8,565 nt of DNA from an uncultured Alphaproteobacteria bacterium (GCA_929200295.1 CAKMZE010000074.1:1292-9856), one strand, 5' to 3'; counted from the stretch's first letter, positions 1-7,482 are shown. The notes: generated from the sequence alone by a model not told the origin. Numbers and translations are program-made.

Positions 1-1
1 C

Positions 2-22
2 GCAAAAGCAGCTACCGCTTAA
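2..22 (+). CDS. Possible C-terminal tail of an upstream plus-strand gene (partial)
   Basis: One reading frame at the left edge encodes the residues AKAATA followed by a TAA stop at 20-22. A strong rho-independent terminator begins about 25 bp later, which is a normal distance for the end of a gene. An Ala/Lys-rich tail occurs in several alphaproteobacterial small basic proteins, but six residues are too few to name a family. A second frame also stops just before the terminator (TAA at 39-41), so the choice of frame is uncertain. Confidence 0.3.
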   Translation, partial: AKAATA

Positions 23-47
23 GCTTTCTTTTTCAGGTTAAGAATTC

Positions 48-78
48 ACCCGGTCGCAACGCAGCGGCCGGGTTTTTT
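48..78 (+). terminator. Rho-independent terminator of the gene to the left
   Basis: ACCCGGTCGC (48-57) pairs with GCGGCCGGGT (64-73) to give a 10-bp stem with one G-T wobble and a 6-nt loop. It is followed by a run of six T (73-78). The stem plus T-run orientation fits termination of plus-strand transcription entering from the left edge. It separates that transcript from hrpB. Confidence 0.85.
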
Positions 79-106
79 CGTGCCATCTGCCCGCCATATG
101 CGCCAA

Positions 107-131
107 TGCGTCATATCGCAGATATGATGCG
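107..131. repeat. Hyphenated inverted repeat upstream of hrpB
   Basis: CATATC (112-117) and GATATG (121-126) are perfect inverted copies around a 3-bp centre. The pairing extends to 11 bp per arm (107-117 and 121-131) if two G-T wobbles are allowed. The right arm also overlaps a direct repeat: ATGATGCG occurs at 124-131 and again at 135-142, one helical turn apart. The position, 76-100 bp before the chosen hrpB start, suits an operator or leader hairpin. The function is not known. Confidence 0.5.
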
Positions 132-206
132 TGTATGATGCGCGCCGCAGGCGCTCCTTTTAATAGGACACTTGACCTCAGGCCCATTCCAAGCGACCCA
201 CAGATC

Positions 207-2621
207 ATGACGCATTTGCCTATTGATGATGTTCTGCCCGCGCTGGTCGCTGCATTGCGTGATGCACATCGCGTTGTCTTGCAAGCCCCACCCGGTGCAG
301 GTAAATCATCGCGCGTACCTCTGGCCATTCTCGATGCAGCGCTCACCACGCAAAAGATCGTGATGTTAGAGCCACGCAGGCTCGCCGCCCGCGCCACGGC
401 AGAGCGGTTGGCCAGTCAATTGGATGAAAAGGTAGGTCAAACCGTTGGTTACCGCATGCGCGGCGCGCATGTTGCGGGCAAGCGCATTGAGGTCGTCACC
501 GAAGGCATTCTTATTCGCATGCTACAATCCGACCCCGAGCTCGGCGAAGTCGGCGCACTTATTTTTGATGAATTTCACGAACGCTCTGTTGATGCGGATC
601 TCGGTCTCGCGCTTGCTTGGGAAATAGCGCAGGCTTTGCGGCCTGATTTACATCTCATCATCATGTCCGCCACGCTTGATGCGGCCCCTGTTGCCCGTTT
701 TCTGGGGGACGCGCCGATTATCACAGCCGAGGGACGCAGCTATCCCATCACCACACATTATCTGCAGAAACCAACCCCCAAACACATGCGCCTGCCCGAG
801 GCGACAGCCGCGCTGATCACCAAAGCCGCAGCAGAAACCACGGGCGGGATACTCGCGTTTTTACCGGGCGAAGGCGAGATCAACCGCACAGCGGCCCTGC
901 TGGATCTCCCCCCCGATCATCATATCCGCCCGCTTTTTGGCGCAATGCCCTTTCAAGCGCAGCGCGCTGCCATCACACCCGAACCCAATGGACGCAAAAT
1001 CGTCCTTGCGACAGCGATTGCCGAAACCTCGCTCACGATCGAAGACATTCGCGTTGTTGTCGATGCCGGGCGCGCCCGCAGGGCGCGGTTTGATCCCAAC
1101 ACTGGCATGTCGCGCTTGGTCACTGAACCCGTCTCAAAAGCAGAGGCCACACAACGTGCAGGGCGCGCAGGCCGCGTGGCCCCGGGCGAGGCTTATTGTC
1201 TGTGGACGAAAGCTGAGCAAGGGGCCTTTCCTGCTTTTGCCCCTGCGGGCATCGAGATCGCAGATCTTGCACCTCTGGTGCTCGAGCTTAGCCTTTGGGG
1301 CGACCGGGATTTAGCCTTTCTCACACCACCGCCGCCCGGCCCTGTGGCTGAGGCCACGAGCCTTTTGCAGGCCTTAGGTGCGCTAGATGCAGACGCAAAG
1401 ATCACGGCGCATGGGCGCAACCTTGCAGCACAGCCTTTGCACCCGCGGCTTGCGCATATGTTGGTGACAGCGGGCGCGCAGGCCGCGCCCTTGGCTGCGA
1501 TCCTCTCTGCCCGTGATCCGCTACGTGGCGCGCCTGTTGATCTTCACTTGCGGGTCAAGGCGATCGCACCGCATTATGATGGCCCGGGCCAGCGCGCGCC
1601 TTCGTCTGTTCTTAAGGATATCCGTTCAGAGGCCGTAAGCTTGGCAAAGGGGCAGCCTAACAAACCGCCGCTCTCACTCGCAACACAAGCCGCACTCGCC
1701 TACCCCGACCGGATCGGGTTACGGCGCAAAGGAGAGGCTGCGCGTTATGTGCTTTCTGGCGGAAAAGGTGCTGTGGTTGATGCAAGCGATCCGCTCGCAT
1801 CAGCACGGTTGATTGTCGCCACTGATCTTGACGGTGATCAGCGCGAGGCGCGTATCAGGCAAGCCATTGCCCTGACTGATGCGGAATTACGCGCGCTTTA
1901 TAGCGCCCAAATCGCATGGCATGACATGTGCACATGGTCACGCCGCGAGGGCCGCGTGCTCACGCGCAAGCAAGAGCGCTTTGGCGCGCTTGTGCTGGAT
2001 GACCGCAATTGGCAAGACGCGCCTTCTGACATGATCGCCAAGGCGATGCTCGCAGGGGTCCAGCAGCTTGGGCTGCATTTTAGCCCCGCAGCCGCGCGCT
2101 TTCGTGCGCGTGTTACGCTCGCCCGTGCGCGTAATCCAACGCTTCCTGATATGTCGGATGAGGTTTTACGCGACACGGTTGAGACCTGGCTTTTGCCCTA
2201 TCTCGGTGAGGTCAAAACCGCAGCTGACTGGAAAGCCTATGATCTCTTGCCTGCGCTCCGCGCCATGTGCGATTGGGCCCAAACCCAAGAGCTTGATGAA
2301 ATCGCGCCTGCGCATTTCGAAACACCGCTCGGGCGGCGCGTTCCCATTGATTACGATCCAGAGGTGCCGCAAATCACTTTGCGGATACAAGAGCTCTTTG
2401 GCACGACCGTGCACCCAACCGTTGGCACAACACCGCTGCGCGTTGTGTTGCTGTCGCCCGGTCAAAAGCCTGTGCAAGTCACCACTGATATTCCTGCGTT
2501 CTGGGCCACATCCTATGCAGACGTCAGGCGCGATATGCGCGGGCGATACCCGCGCCACCCCTGGCCCGAGGACCCAACACAGGCAGACCCAACCCTACGC
2601 GCCAAACCGCGGGGAACGTAG
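207..2621 (+). CDS. hrpB: ATP-dependent helicase HrpB (DEAH-type, superfamily 2)
   Basis: The 804-residue product matches the usual length and layout of HrpB, an ATP-dependent DEAH/RHA-type RNA helicase of the cytoplasm whose exact role in most bacteria is unsettled. Visible motifs are Walker A APPGAGKSS (residues 27-35), motif II DEFH (121-124, the variant normal for HrpB), motif III SAT (154-156) and motif VI QRAGRAGR (316-323). They are followed by the helicase-associated region and the HrpB C-terminal domain, with the motif RRDMRGRYPRHPWPEDP near the end. An in-frame ATG at 135 would add 24 residues without family resemblance; the ATG at 207 starts MTHLPIDDVLPAL, which fits the family N-terminus. 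Neither start has a clear Shine-Dalgarno sequence. The gene appears monocistronic and converges on argF. Confidence 0.95.
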   Translation: MTHLPIDDVLPALVAALRDAHRVVLQAPPGAGKSSRVPLAILDAALTTQKIVMLEPRRLAARATAERLASQLDEKVGQTVGYRMRGAHVAGKRIEVVTEGILIRMLQSDPELGEVGALIFDEFHERSVDADLGLALAWEIAQALRPDLHLIIMSATLDAAPVARFLGDAPIITAEGRSYPITTHYLQKPTPKHMRLPEATAALITKAAAETTGGILAFLPGEGEINRTAALLDLPPDHHIRPLFGAMPFQAQRAAITPEPNGRKIVLATAIAETSLTIEDIRVVVDAGRARRARFDPNTGMSRLVTEPVSKAEATQRAGRAGRVAPGEAYCLWTKAEQGAFPAFAPAGIEIADLAPLVLELSLWGDRDLAFLTPPPPGPVAEATSLLQALGALDADAKITAHGRNLAAQPLHPRLAHMLVTAGAQAAPLAAILSARDPLRGAPVDLHLRVKAIAPHYDGPGQRAPSSVLKDIRSEAVSLAKGQPNKPPLSLATQAALAYPDRIGLRRKGEAARYVLSGGKGAVVDASDPLASARLIVATDLDGDQREARIRQAIALTDAELRALYSAQIAWHDMCTWSRREGRVLTRKQERFGALVLDDRNWQDAPSDMIAKAMLAGVQQLGLHFSPAAARFRARVTLARARNPTLPDMSDEVLRDTVETWLLPYLGEVKTAADWKAYDLLPALRAMCDWAQTQELDEIAPAHFETPLGRRVPIDYDPEVPQITLRIQELFGTTVHPTVGTTPLRVVLLSPGQKPVQVTTDIPAFWATSYADVRRDMRGRYPRHPWPEDPTQADPTLRAKPRGT

Positions 2622-2628
2622 GCTAAGA

Positions 2629-3534
2629 TCACACACCCAAACAGTGGCGCATGATGGCTTTTTGCACATGCAAACGGTTTTCGGCCTCATCAAAAATCAC
2701 CGATTGCGGGCCGTCCATCACGGATGATGTTGCCTCATCATCGCGATGCGCGGGCAAGCAATGCATGAACAATGCATCCGGGTTTGCACCCGCCATCAAA
2801 GCATCATTCACCTGATACCCCCGCAGCTGATTGTGCCGTCTTTCGCGCGCCGATTGCGGATCATGCATCGACACCCATGTATCTGTCACAATTAGATCAG
2901 CCCCTTGCACAGCTTGCATCGGGTCACGCACCGTTGTGTAGAGCCCTTTCAAATCGGGCTCTGGGTCAAGCGGCTCTGGCCCTGTAAAGACCAGATCAAA
3001 GTCAAACTGTTTGGCCGCATGGGCAAAGCTGGCAAAGACATTGTTGCCATCGCCAGACCACACGACCTTTTTCCCAGCGATTGGGCCATTATGCTCTTCA
3101 AAGGTCATGATATCGGCCATGATCTGGCAAGGGTGCGTGCGGTTGGTCAAGCCGTTGATCACAGGCACTGTCGCATATTCGGCCATATCAAGAAGCGTTT
3201 GTTCTTCAAACGTGCGGATCATGATCAAATCAACATAGCGCGATAAGACCCGCGCAGTATCTGCAATCGTTTCACCATGGCCAAGCTGCATATCTGTCCC
3301 AGAGATTACCATCGTCTCGCCACCCATTTGCCGGACGCCCACATCAAATGAAACCCGGGTTCTGGTCGATGGTTTTTCAAAGATCAACGCCACCATATGC
3401 CCTGCAAGCGGGCGGTCATGATCTATGGCACCTTTGGGCTGACCTGCGCGCGCGGTCTTCATCTCTTGCGCATGCGAAATGATGTGTCTCAGCTGGGATT
3501 GAGGCGTCTGATCGATATCAAGAAAATGTGTCAT
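2629..3534 (-). CDS. argF: Ornithine carbamoyltransferase
   Basis: This 301-residue protein catalyses carbamoyl phosphate + ornithine to citrulline + phosphate, the sixth step of arginine synthesis, as a cytoplasmic trimer. The carbamoyl-phosphate motif STRTR is at residues 56-60, HPCQ at 134-137, DTWVSMHD at 218-225 (the ornithine-binding SMG-type loop, here SMH), and HCLPAHR with the reactive Cys at 258-264. Length is slightly below the common 305-335. The start gives MTHFLDIDQ, just ahead of the family N-terminal helix; the ribosome binding site is weak. It lies 21 bp downstream of argD on the same strand, so the two are very likely one operon. No terminator follows; its stop is 7 bp from the stop of the convergent hrpB. 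Confidence 0.97.
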   Translation of the reverse strand: MTHFLDIDQTPQSQLRHIISHAQEMKTARAGQPKGAIDHDRPLAGHMVALIFEKPSTRTRVSFDVGVRQMGGETMVISGTDMQLGHGETIADTARVLSRYVDLIMIRTFEEQTLLDMAEYATVPVINGLTNRTHPCQIMADIMTFEEHNGPIAGKKVVWSGDGNNVFASFAHAAKQFDFDLVFTGPEPLDPEPDLKGLYTTVRDPMQAVQGADLIVTDTWVSMHDPQSARERRHNQLRGYQVNDALMAGANPDALFMHCLPAHRDDEATSSVMDGPQSVIFDEAENRLHVQKAIMRHCLGV

Positions 3535-3555
3535 ATCCGTCTTTCTCTGTGCCTC

Positions 3556-4728
3556 TTAACCCGCAACCGCGGTTGCCGCCTGATCAAGGCGGTCAATGGC
3601 TGTGTCAATTTCTGTCTCGGTGATGTTAAGGGCTGGCAAAAGGCGCACTACATTGTCAGCGGCAGGCACGGTCAATAGCCCTGCATCATAGCCCGCATTC
3701 ACCACATCAATATTGACCGCCTTACATTTGAGCCCCAACATGAGGCCAGAGCCGCGCACCTCTTCAAACACATTCGGGTGTGTCGCAATAAGCGCTTCGA
3801 GCTTTTGACGGAACAACCCTGCCTTGCGGTTGACCCCCTCAAGAAATTCGCTATCGGCAATCGTTTCAACAACCACAGCGCCAACGGCACAGCCCAATGG
3901 GTTGCCACCATACGTCGACCCATGCGTGCCTGCAGTCATGCCAGAGGCTGCCGTTTCTGTAGCCAAAACAGCCCCTAACGGGAAGCCACCGCCAATGCCC
4001 TTGGCCACCATCATAATATCAGGGTTCACCCCCGCCCATTCATGGGCAAAAAGCTTGCCCGTGCGCCCCATGCCGCATTGCACCTCATCCAAGATTAGCA
4101 GAATGCCATGGGTGTCACAGAGATCGCGCAGGCCTTTTAGGCATGCATCAGGCAATGGGCGTATGCCGCCCTCGCCTTGGATCGGTTCGACCAGAATGGC
4201 AGCAGTTTGCGGGCCGGCTGCGGCCTCAAGTGCTGCGTGATCCCCAAAGGGGAGATGTGTAAACCCACCCAAAAGCGGACCAAACCCGGTTGTCATTTTC
4301 GCAGACCCAGCCGCAGCAATCCCCGCCGCAGAGCGCCCGTGAAATGACCCGTCAAATGTGATAATCTCAACCCGCTCTGGCTGGCCTTTATCATGCCAGT
4401 ATTTACGTGCCATTTTCACGGCAAGCTCGCAGGCTTCTGTGCCTGAGTTGGTAAAAAAGCATGTATCGGCAAAGGTCTCTTCGACCAACAAATCAGCCAG
4501 CTTTTGCTGTGCTGGGATATGATAGAGGTTTGAGGTATGCCAAAGCTGCCCGGCCTGCGCATGTAACGCGGCAACCAATGCAGGGTGCGCATGTCCCAAA
4601 GCATTGACCGCAATCCCTGCGCCCAGATCCAAAAAACGTCGCCCATCATCTGTCATTAACCAAGAGCCTTCGCCTTTGACAAACGTCAGAGGCGCGCGAG
4701 AGTACGTCGGCAGAATTGAGGGGATCAT
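3556..4728 (-). CDS. argD: Acetylornithine aminotransferase
   Basis: This 390-residue class III PLP-dependent aminotransferase converts N-acetylglutamate semialdehyde to N-acetylornithine with glutamate as donor; the family often also acts on N-succinyl-diaminopimelate in lysine synthesis. Visible motifs are NSGTEA (94-99, PLP phosphate site), FHGRS (129-133), EPIQGEGG (181-188), LDEVQCGMGRTG (213-224, Asp214 contacting the pyridine nitrogen), AKGIGGGFPLGA with Schiff-base Lys243, and THGSTYGGNPLGC (268-280). Three in-frame ATGs compete: 4791, 4737 and 4728. The 4728 start gives MIPSILPTYSRAPL, the family N-terminus, with AAAGG 9 nt upstream; at 4737 the AAGG would abut the start codon, which is too close. 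The region contains a tandem GATGATCC duplication that creates the twin ATGs. First gene of the argD-argF operon. Confidence 0.96.
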   Translation of the reverse strand: MIPSILPTYSRAPLTFVKGEGSWLMTDDGRRFLDLGAGIAVNALGHAHPALVAALHAQAGQLWHTSNLYHIPAQQKLADLLVEETFADTCFFTNSGTEACELAVKMARKYWHDKGQPERVEIITFDGSFHGRSAAGIAAAGSAKMTTGFGPLLGGFTHLPFGDHAALEAAAGPQTAAILVEPIQGEGGIRPLPDACLKGLRDLCDTHGILLILDEVQCGMGRTGKLFAHEWAGVNPDIMMVAKGIGGGFPLGAVLATETAASGMTAGTHGSTYGGNPLGCAVGAVVVETIADSEFLEGVNRKAGLFRQKLEALIATHPNVFEEVRGSGLMLGLKCKAVNIDVVNAGYDAGLLTVPAADNVVRLLPALNITETEIDTAIDRLDQAATAVAG

Positions 4729-4759
4729 CAGGATCATCCTTTCTTGCAAAGAAGCCAGT

Positions 4760-4788
4760 GCTGTGCCGCAGCAAAAAGGCCAAGTCAA
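4760..4788 (-). promoter_or_regulatory. Candidate argD-argF promoter
   Basis: On the minus strand, TTGACT (plus positions 4783-4788) forms a good -35 box. A 17-nt spacer puts a poor -10 (CACAGC, 4760-4765) at the expected place. The predicted start would leave an untranslated leader of roughly 25 nt before the ATG at 4728. Alphaproteobacterial -10 boxes are often weakly conserved, so the call rests mainly on the -35 and its distance. Confidence 0.3.
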
Positions 4789-4812
4789 CATTGTTTAGAA
4801 AAAGTGGAAACG

Positions 4813-4896
4813 AAACAGATCATTGTCGCAGACAAGAAACAGGCCTGCGAAAGGCGCGGGGCAGACTTAACGTCGGCGTCGGTTGGTGATCTGTTT
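4813..4896. repeat. Distant 10-bp inverted repeat in the argD / transporter intergenic region
   Basis: AAACAGATCA (4813-4822) and TGATCTGTTT (4887-4896) are exact inverted copies separated by 64 bp. They lie in the non-coding region between divergent argD and the EamA transporter. They could be two sites for one regulator or the closing stem of a structured RNA. Nothing else in the interval identifies a known element. Confidence 0.45.
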
Positions 4897-4948
4897 ATAT
4901 TTCATGAGAGCGGCAATACCGCATTCCCATCCCAATGTGAAGCAGCGA

Positions 4949-4977
4949 TTGTGCTCTCTAAATTGGCGACATATAGC
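4949..4977 (+). promoter_or_regulatory. Candidate promoter of the EamA transporter (leaderless)
   Basis: TTGTGC (4949-4954) and TATAGC (4972-4977) are separated by exactly 17 bp. Six bases lie between the -10 box and the A of the ATG at 4984, so transcription would be expected to begin at or next to the start codon. No Shine-Dalgarno sequence precedes that ATG, consistent with a leaderless mRNA. Confidence 0.45.
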
Positions 4978-4983
4978 GCTCTT

Positions 4984-5883
4984 ATGTCAAAGCCTTCACA
5001 CTCTCCCATGGTCGCTGTTGCGTTTATGCTTTCAGCAACGGCGTTTATTGCCGCTACAATGATTTTGGCCAAAACATTGGGCACTGATACCCTGGGCCCC
5101 GCGTTACATCCATTACAGATCAGCCAGGGGCGGTTTCTATTCGCTTTCTTGGGGATTTTATCAGTTGCAGCTGTGGTGCGCCCAACATTCACCACCCGGC
5201 ATTGGCCGCTACATTTGGGCCGCACGTTTTGCGGCTGGTGCGGGGTGACGCTGATGTTTGCAGCCGTCGCGTTTATTCCATTGCCTGATGCCACCGCGAT
5301 CAGCTTTCTCAACCCGGTTTTTGGCATGTTGCTCGCGATCCCACTTTTGGGTGAACGCGTCGGCAAATGGCGCTGGTGTGCGGCTTTCATGGCGCTTGCC
5401 GGAGCATTGATCCTGTTGCGGCCTGGTCAAGGAACGTTTCAGCTTGCTGGGCTTTTGGCGCTGGCAGCCGCGATCATTCTCGGGCTTGAGCTGATTTTCA
5501 TCAAAAAGCTCGCCGATCGCGAACCACCTTTTCAAATTTTGCTGACAAATAATGCGCTGGGGCTCTGCATCGCGACACTCGCCGTTTTGCCATTTTGGAT
5601 CATGCCAACGCTTGCGCAATGGGGCGCACTGATCAGCCTTGGTTTGCTGATGGCCGCAGCGCAAGCCTGCTTTGTCAATGCAATGGCCCGTGCCGACGCC
5701 AGCTTTATCACGCCCTTTAGCTATATCACATTGCTCTTTGCAGTGCTTTACGACGCGGTAATTTTTGCGGCGTACCCAGATGCCACCAGCTGGTTAGGTG
5801 CTGCGATTATTATCTGCGGTGCGGCCTTATTGGCTTGGCGTGAGGCAAAAGCACATCGCGCAATGAGAAAAACTCGTGCGTAG
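4984..5883 (+). CDS. EamA/DMT-family transporter (ten membrane helices)
   Basis: The 299-residue protein is a typical two-repeat EamA (drug/metabolite transporter) inner-membrane protein. Hydrophobic segments lie near residues 8-30, 48-66, 83-100, 103-122, 131-147, 153-173, 186-205, 214-232, 243-262 and 269-285. The family signature at the end of the first repeat is clear: PDATAISFLNPVFGMLLA, then GERVGKWRW and a Gly-rich helix ending in LLRPG. The C-terminus is basic (KAHRAMRKTRA) and probably cytoplasmic. The reading frame is open back to 4744, but those 80 extra residues are not membrane-like and overlap the argD start; MSKPSHSP at 4984 gives the family-typical length. The substrate cannot be predicted; relatives export amino acids or other metabolites. 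Proximity to arg genes is suggestive only, as the orientation is divergent. Confidence 0.9.
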   Translation: MSKPSHSPMVAVAFMLSATAFIAATMILAKTLGTDTLGPALHPLQISQGRFLFAFLGILSVAAVVRPTFTTRHWPLHLGRTFCGWCGVTLMFAAVAFIPLPDATAISFLNPVFGMLLAIPLLGERVGKWRWCAAFMALAGALILLRPGQGTFQLAGLLALAAAIILGLELIFIKKLADREPPFQILLTNNALGLCIATLAVLPFWIMPTLAQWGALISLGLLMAAAQACFVNAMARADASFITPFSYITLLFAVLYDAVIFAAYPDATSWLGAAIIICGAALLAWREAKAHRAMRKTRA

Positions 5884-5907
5884 GTTCTTCACTTCCCATC
5901 TGACAAG

Positions 5908-5936
5908 ACTTAGATTAAGGGACACATGGATATGAT
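5908..5936 (+). promoter_or_regulatory. Candidate gcrA promoter
   Basis: TATGAT at 5931-5936 resembles a sigma-70 -10 box, with a TG pair two bases upstream. The -35 position (ACTTAG, 5908-5913, 17-bp spacer) is poor. A start near 5943 would give a leader of about 45 nt. No GANTC methylation site occurs between the transporter stop and the gcrA start. Confidence 0.3.
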
Positions 5937-5943
5937 ACAGGCC

Positions 5944-5960
5944 GACACGCGTTGCGCGTC
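5944..5960 (+). other. Short hairpin in the gcrA leader
   Basis: GACACGC (5944-5950) can pair with GCGCGTC (5954-5960) around GTT, with one A-C mismatch. It lies between the candidate -10 box and the ribosome binding site. No T-run follows, so it is not a terminator for the transporter gene. It might affect leader stability, or be chance in G+C-rich DNA. Confidence 0.25.
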
Positions 5961-5988
5961 CCGCCTCTCAGACCAAAGGAATATGTGA

Positions 5989-6576
5989 ATGTCCTGGACA
6001 GACGAGCGCGTTGAGACACTGAAAAAGATGTGGGGCGAAGGCCAATCGGCGAGCCAGATCGCAAAAGAGCTGGGCGGCGTGACACGGAACGCGGTCATTG
6101 GCAAAGTGCATCGTTTGGGGCTGTCCAATCGTGCAGGCTCTGGCGGGAACGCTGGCAAAGCGGCTGCAAAAGAAAAAGCAGCACCGAAGATGGAGACTAA
6201 GGCCGCGGTCAAACCAAAGCCCGCAGCAAAGCCAAAGCTGGACACCAAACAAACACCTGATTTGGATGAAAACGGCATCCCGATCTCGGCTGCGCGCCGG
6301 GCGATTATCCCCGCGGGGCAACCGCTGCCCCCGCAACCTTCGGCCAATGAGATTTCGCCAGAGGCCTTGGCCAAGGTCAATGAGATCGAAAAATCCGCGA
6401 AACGGCTCAGCTTAATGGAGCTGACGGAAAAGACATGCAAATGGCCTGTCGGTGATCCTGCAACACCTGATTTCTGGTTCTGCGGTCTGCCCGTTCAACA
6501 AGGCAAACCCTATTGCGAAGCCCATGTCGGCGTGGCGTTCCAACCGATGTCAACCCGCCGAGACCGCCGCCGGTAA
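5989..6576 (+). CDS. gcrA: GcrA cell-cycle regulator
   Basis: This 195-residue protein is GcrA, an alphaproteobacterial global regulator. In Caulobacter it binds sigma-70 RNA polymerase and activates promoters carrying CcrM-methylated GANTC sites, controlling cell-cycle and division genes. The N-terminal DNA-binding domain (1-46) shows the signature MSWTDERVETLKKMW...GQSASQIAKELGGVTRNAVIGKVHRLGL. A Lys/Ala/Pro linker (about 51-90) follows, then the conserved sigma-interacting C-terminal domain (about 139-188) with CKWPVGDP, DFWFCG and PYCEAH. Cys150, Cys165, Cys176 and His179 form a C-x14-C-x10-C-x2-H arrangement. AAAGGA 8 nt before the ATG is a good ribosome binding site. The LysR gene begins 18 bp after the stop, so co-transcription is likely. 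Confidence 0.96.
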   Translation: MSWTDERVETLKKMWGEGQSASQIAKELGGVTRNAVIGKVHRLGLSNRAGSGGNAGKAAAKEKAAPKMETKAAVKPKPAAKPKLDTKQTPDLDENGIPISAARRAIIPAGQPLPPQPSANEISPEALAKVNEIEKSAKRLSLMELTEKTCKWPVGDPATPDFWFCGLPVQQGKPYCEAHVGVAFQPMSTRRDRRR

Positions 6577-6594
6577 TGTGAACGGGCAGCCATT

Positions 6595-7482
6595 ATGCTG
6601 ACCCTCAAACAGCTCGAAGCATTTGTCTGGGTCGCTGATCTGGGCAGCTTTCGCCGCGCAGCTGATCAGTTGCGTACCACACAACCCAATATCTCGGCCC
6701 GTATCGCCGCGCTCGAATCGTTGCTTAGCGTCACGCTCATGCAGCGTGACGCGGGCTCTGTGCGTTTGACCGCGCGCGGACAGGCCTTGCTGCATCATGC
6801 CCGCACCGTGTTAAACGACGTCGAAACGCTACAGGCGGCCGCCCGCGACACCACAGCGTTAGAAAGCACCATTCGCCTCGGCGTGACCGAATTGATTGTC
6901 CATACATGGCTTGGCGCGTTTTTAAAGGCGATGACCCAAAACTACCCCAAGGTGACAGTCGAGTTGACCATAGAACGCTCTGCCCAGCTTGAAACGGAGC
7001 TTGCAAATCGCACGCTCGATATCGCGTTCCAAAATGGACCATTCTCCCGGCCCACACAAAAAAGCATCTCATTAGGGGTGTATCCGCTGATCTGGGTCGC
7101 CTCGCCAAAGCTTGGGCTTTCGCAAAAGACACTCTCACGGCAAATCCTCGCCCAATACCCCATTCTCACCCATGGACGCGACACACGGTTCTACATGGAA
7201 AACGCCGCACATTTTGAAGGCGTTTCACCGCAAGCACGCCTTGTGCCATCCAGTAACCTCGCCGCCTGCATCCATATGACGCTCACCGGCATGGGGGTTG
7301 CAGCCTTGCCTGCTGCGATGATCATAGATGAATGCGCTTTAGGGCAATTAGAGCGCATCAATTATAATTGGACACCCCAAGCCTTGGCATTTTATGCCCG
7401 CTATAATGACACCCGCGCGCCTGACATTATTGATGGCATTGCCGCACTCGCCGCTAAGACCGCCAAAAACTACGCCACATAA
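6595..7482 (+). CDS. LysR-family transcriptional regulator
   Basis: The 295-residue product has the standard LysR layout: an N-terminal winged helix-turn-helix (MLTLKQLEAFVWVADLGSF, recognition region about 18-40 with RRAADQLRTTQPNISARI and then ALE), a linker helix (about 60-88), and a periplasmic-binding-fold effector domain (about 90-290) starting at STIRLGVTEL. LysR proteins are usually transcribed divergently from their target; here the upstream neighbour gcrA is on the same strand and the downstream neighbour rpmG is convergent, so the target is probably elsewhere. The ribosome binding site is poor, which would suit expression as the second gene after gcrA. The ligand cannot be inferred. 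Confidence 0.93.
   Translation: MLTLKQLEAFVWVADLGSFRRAADQLRTTQPNISARIAALESLLSVTLMQRDAGSVRLTARGQALLHHARTVLNDVETLQAAARDTTALESTIRLGVTELIVHTWLGAFLKAMTQNYPKVTVELTIERSAQLETELANRTLDIAFQNGPFSRPTQKSISLGVYPLIWVASPKLGLSQKTLSRQILAQYPILTHGRDTRFYMENAAHFEGVSPQARLVPSSNLAACIHMTLTGMGVAALPAAMIIDECALGQLERINYNWTPQALAFYARYNDTRAPDIIDGIAALAAKTAKNYAT

Noticed and set aside
172..201. TTGACC at 172 as an hrpB -35 box
   Set aside because: No acceptable -10 box lies 16-18 bp downstream and the site is too close to the start codon.
135..206. Upstream ATG extending HrpB by 24 residues
   Set aside because: The extension has no HrpB-like sequence and no ribosome binding site; ATG at 207 matches the family N-terminus.
2166..2558. 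Long open frames antisense to hrpB, argF, argD and the transporter
   Set aside because: They are out-of-frame shadows of clear genes in G+C-rich DNA, with no recognisable protein features.
4744..4983. 80-residue N-terminal extension of the transporter
   Set aside because: It is not membrane-like, overlaps the argD start region, and the family length is met from 4984.
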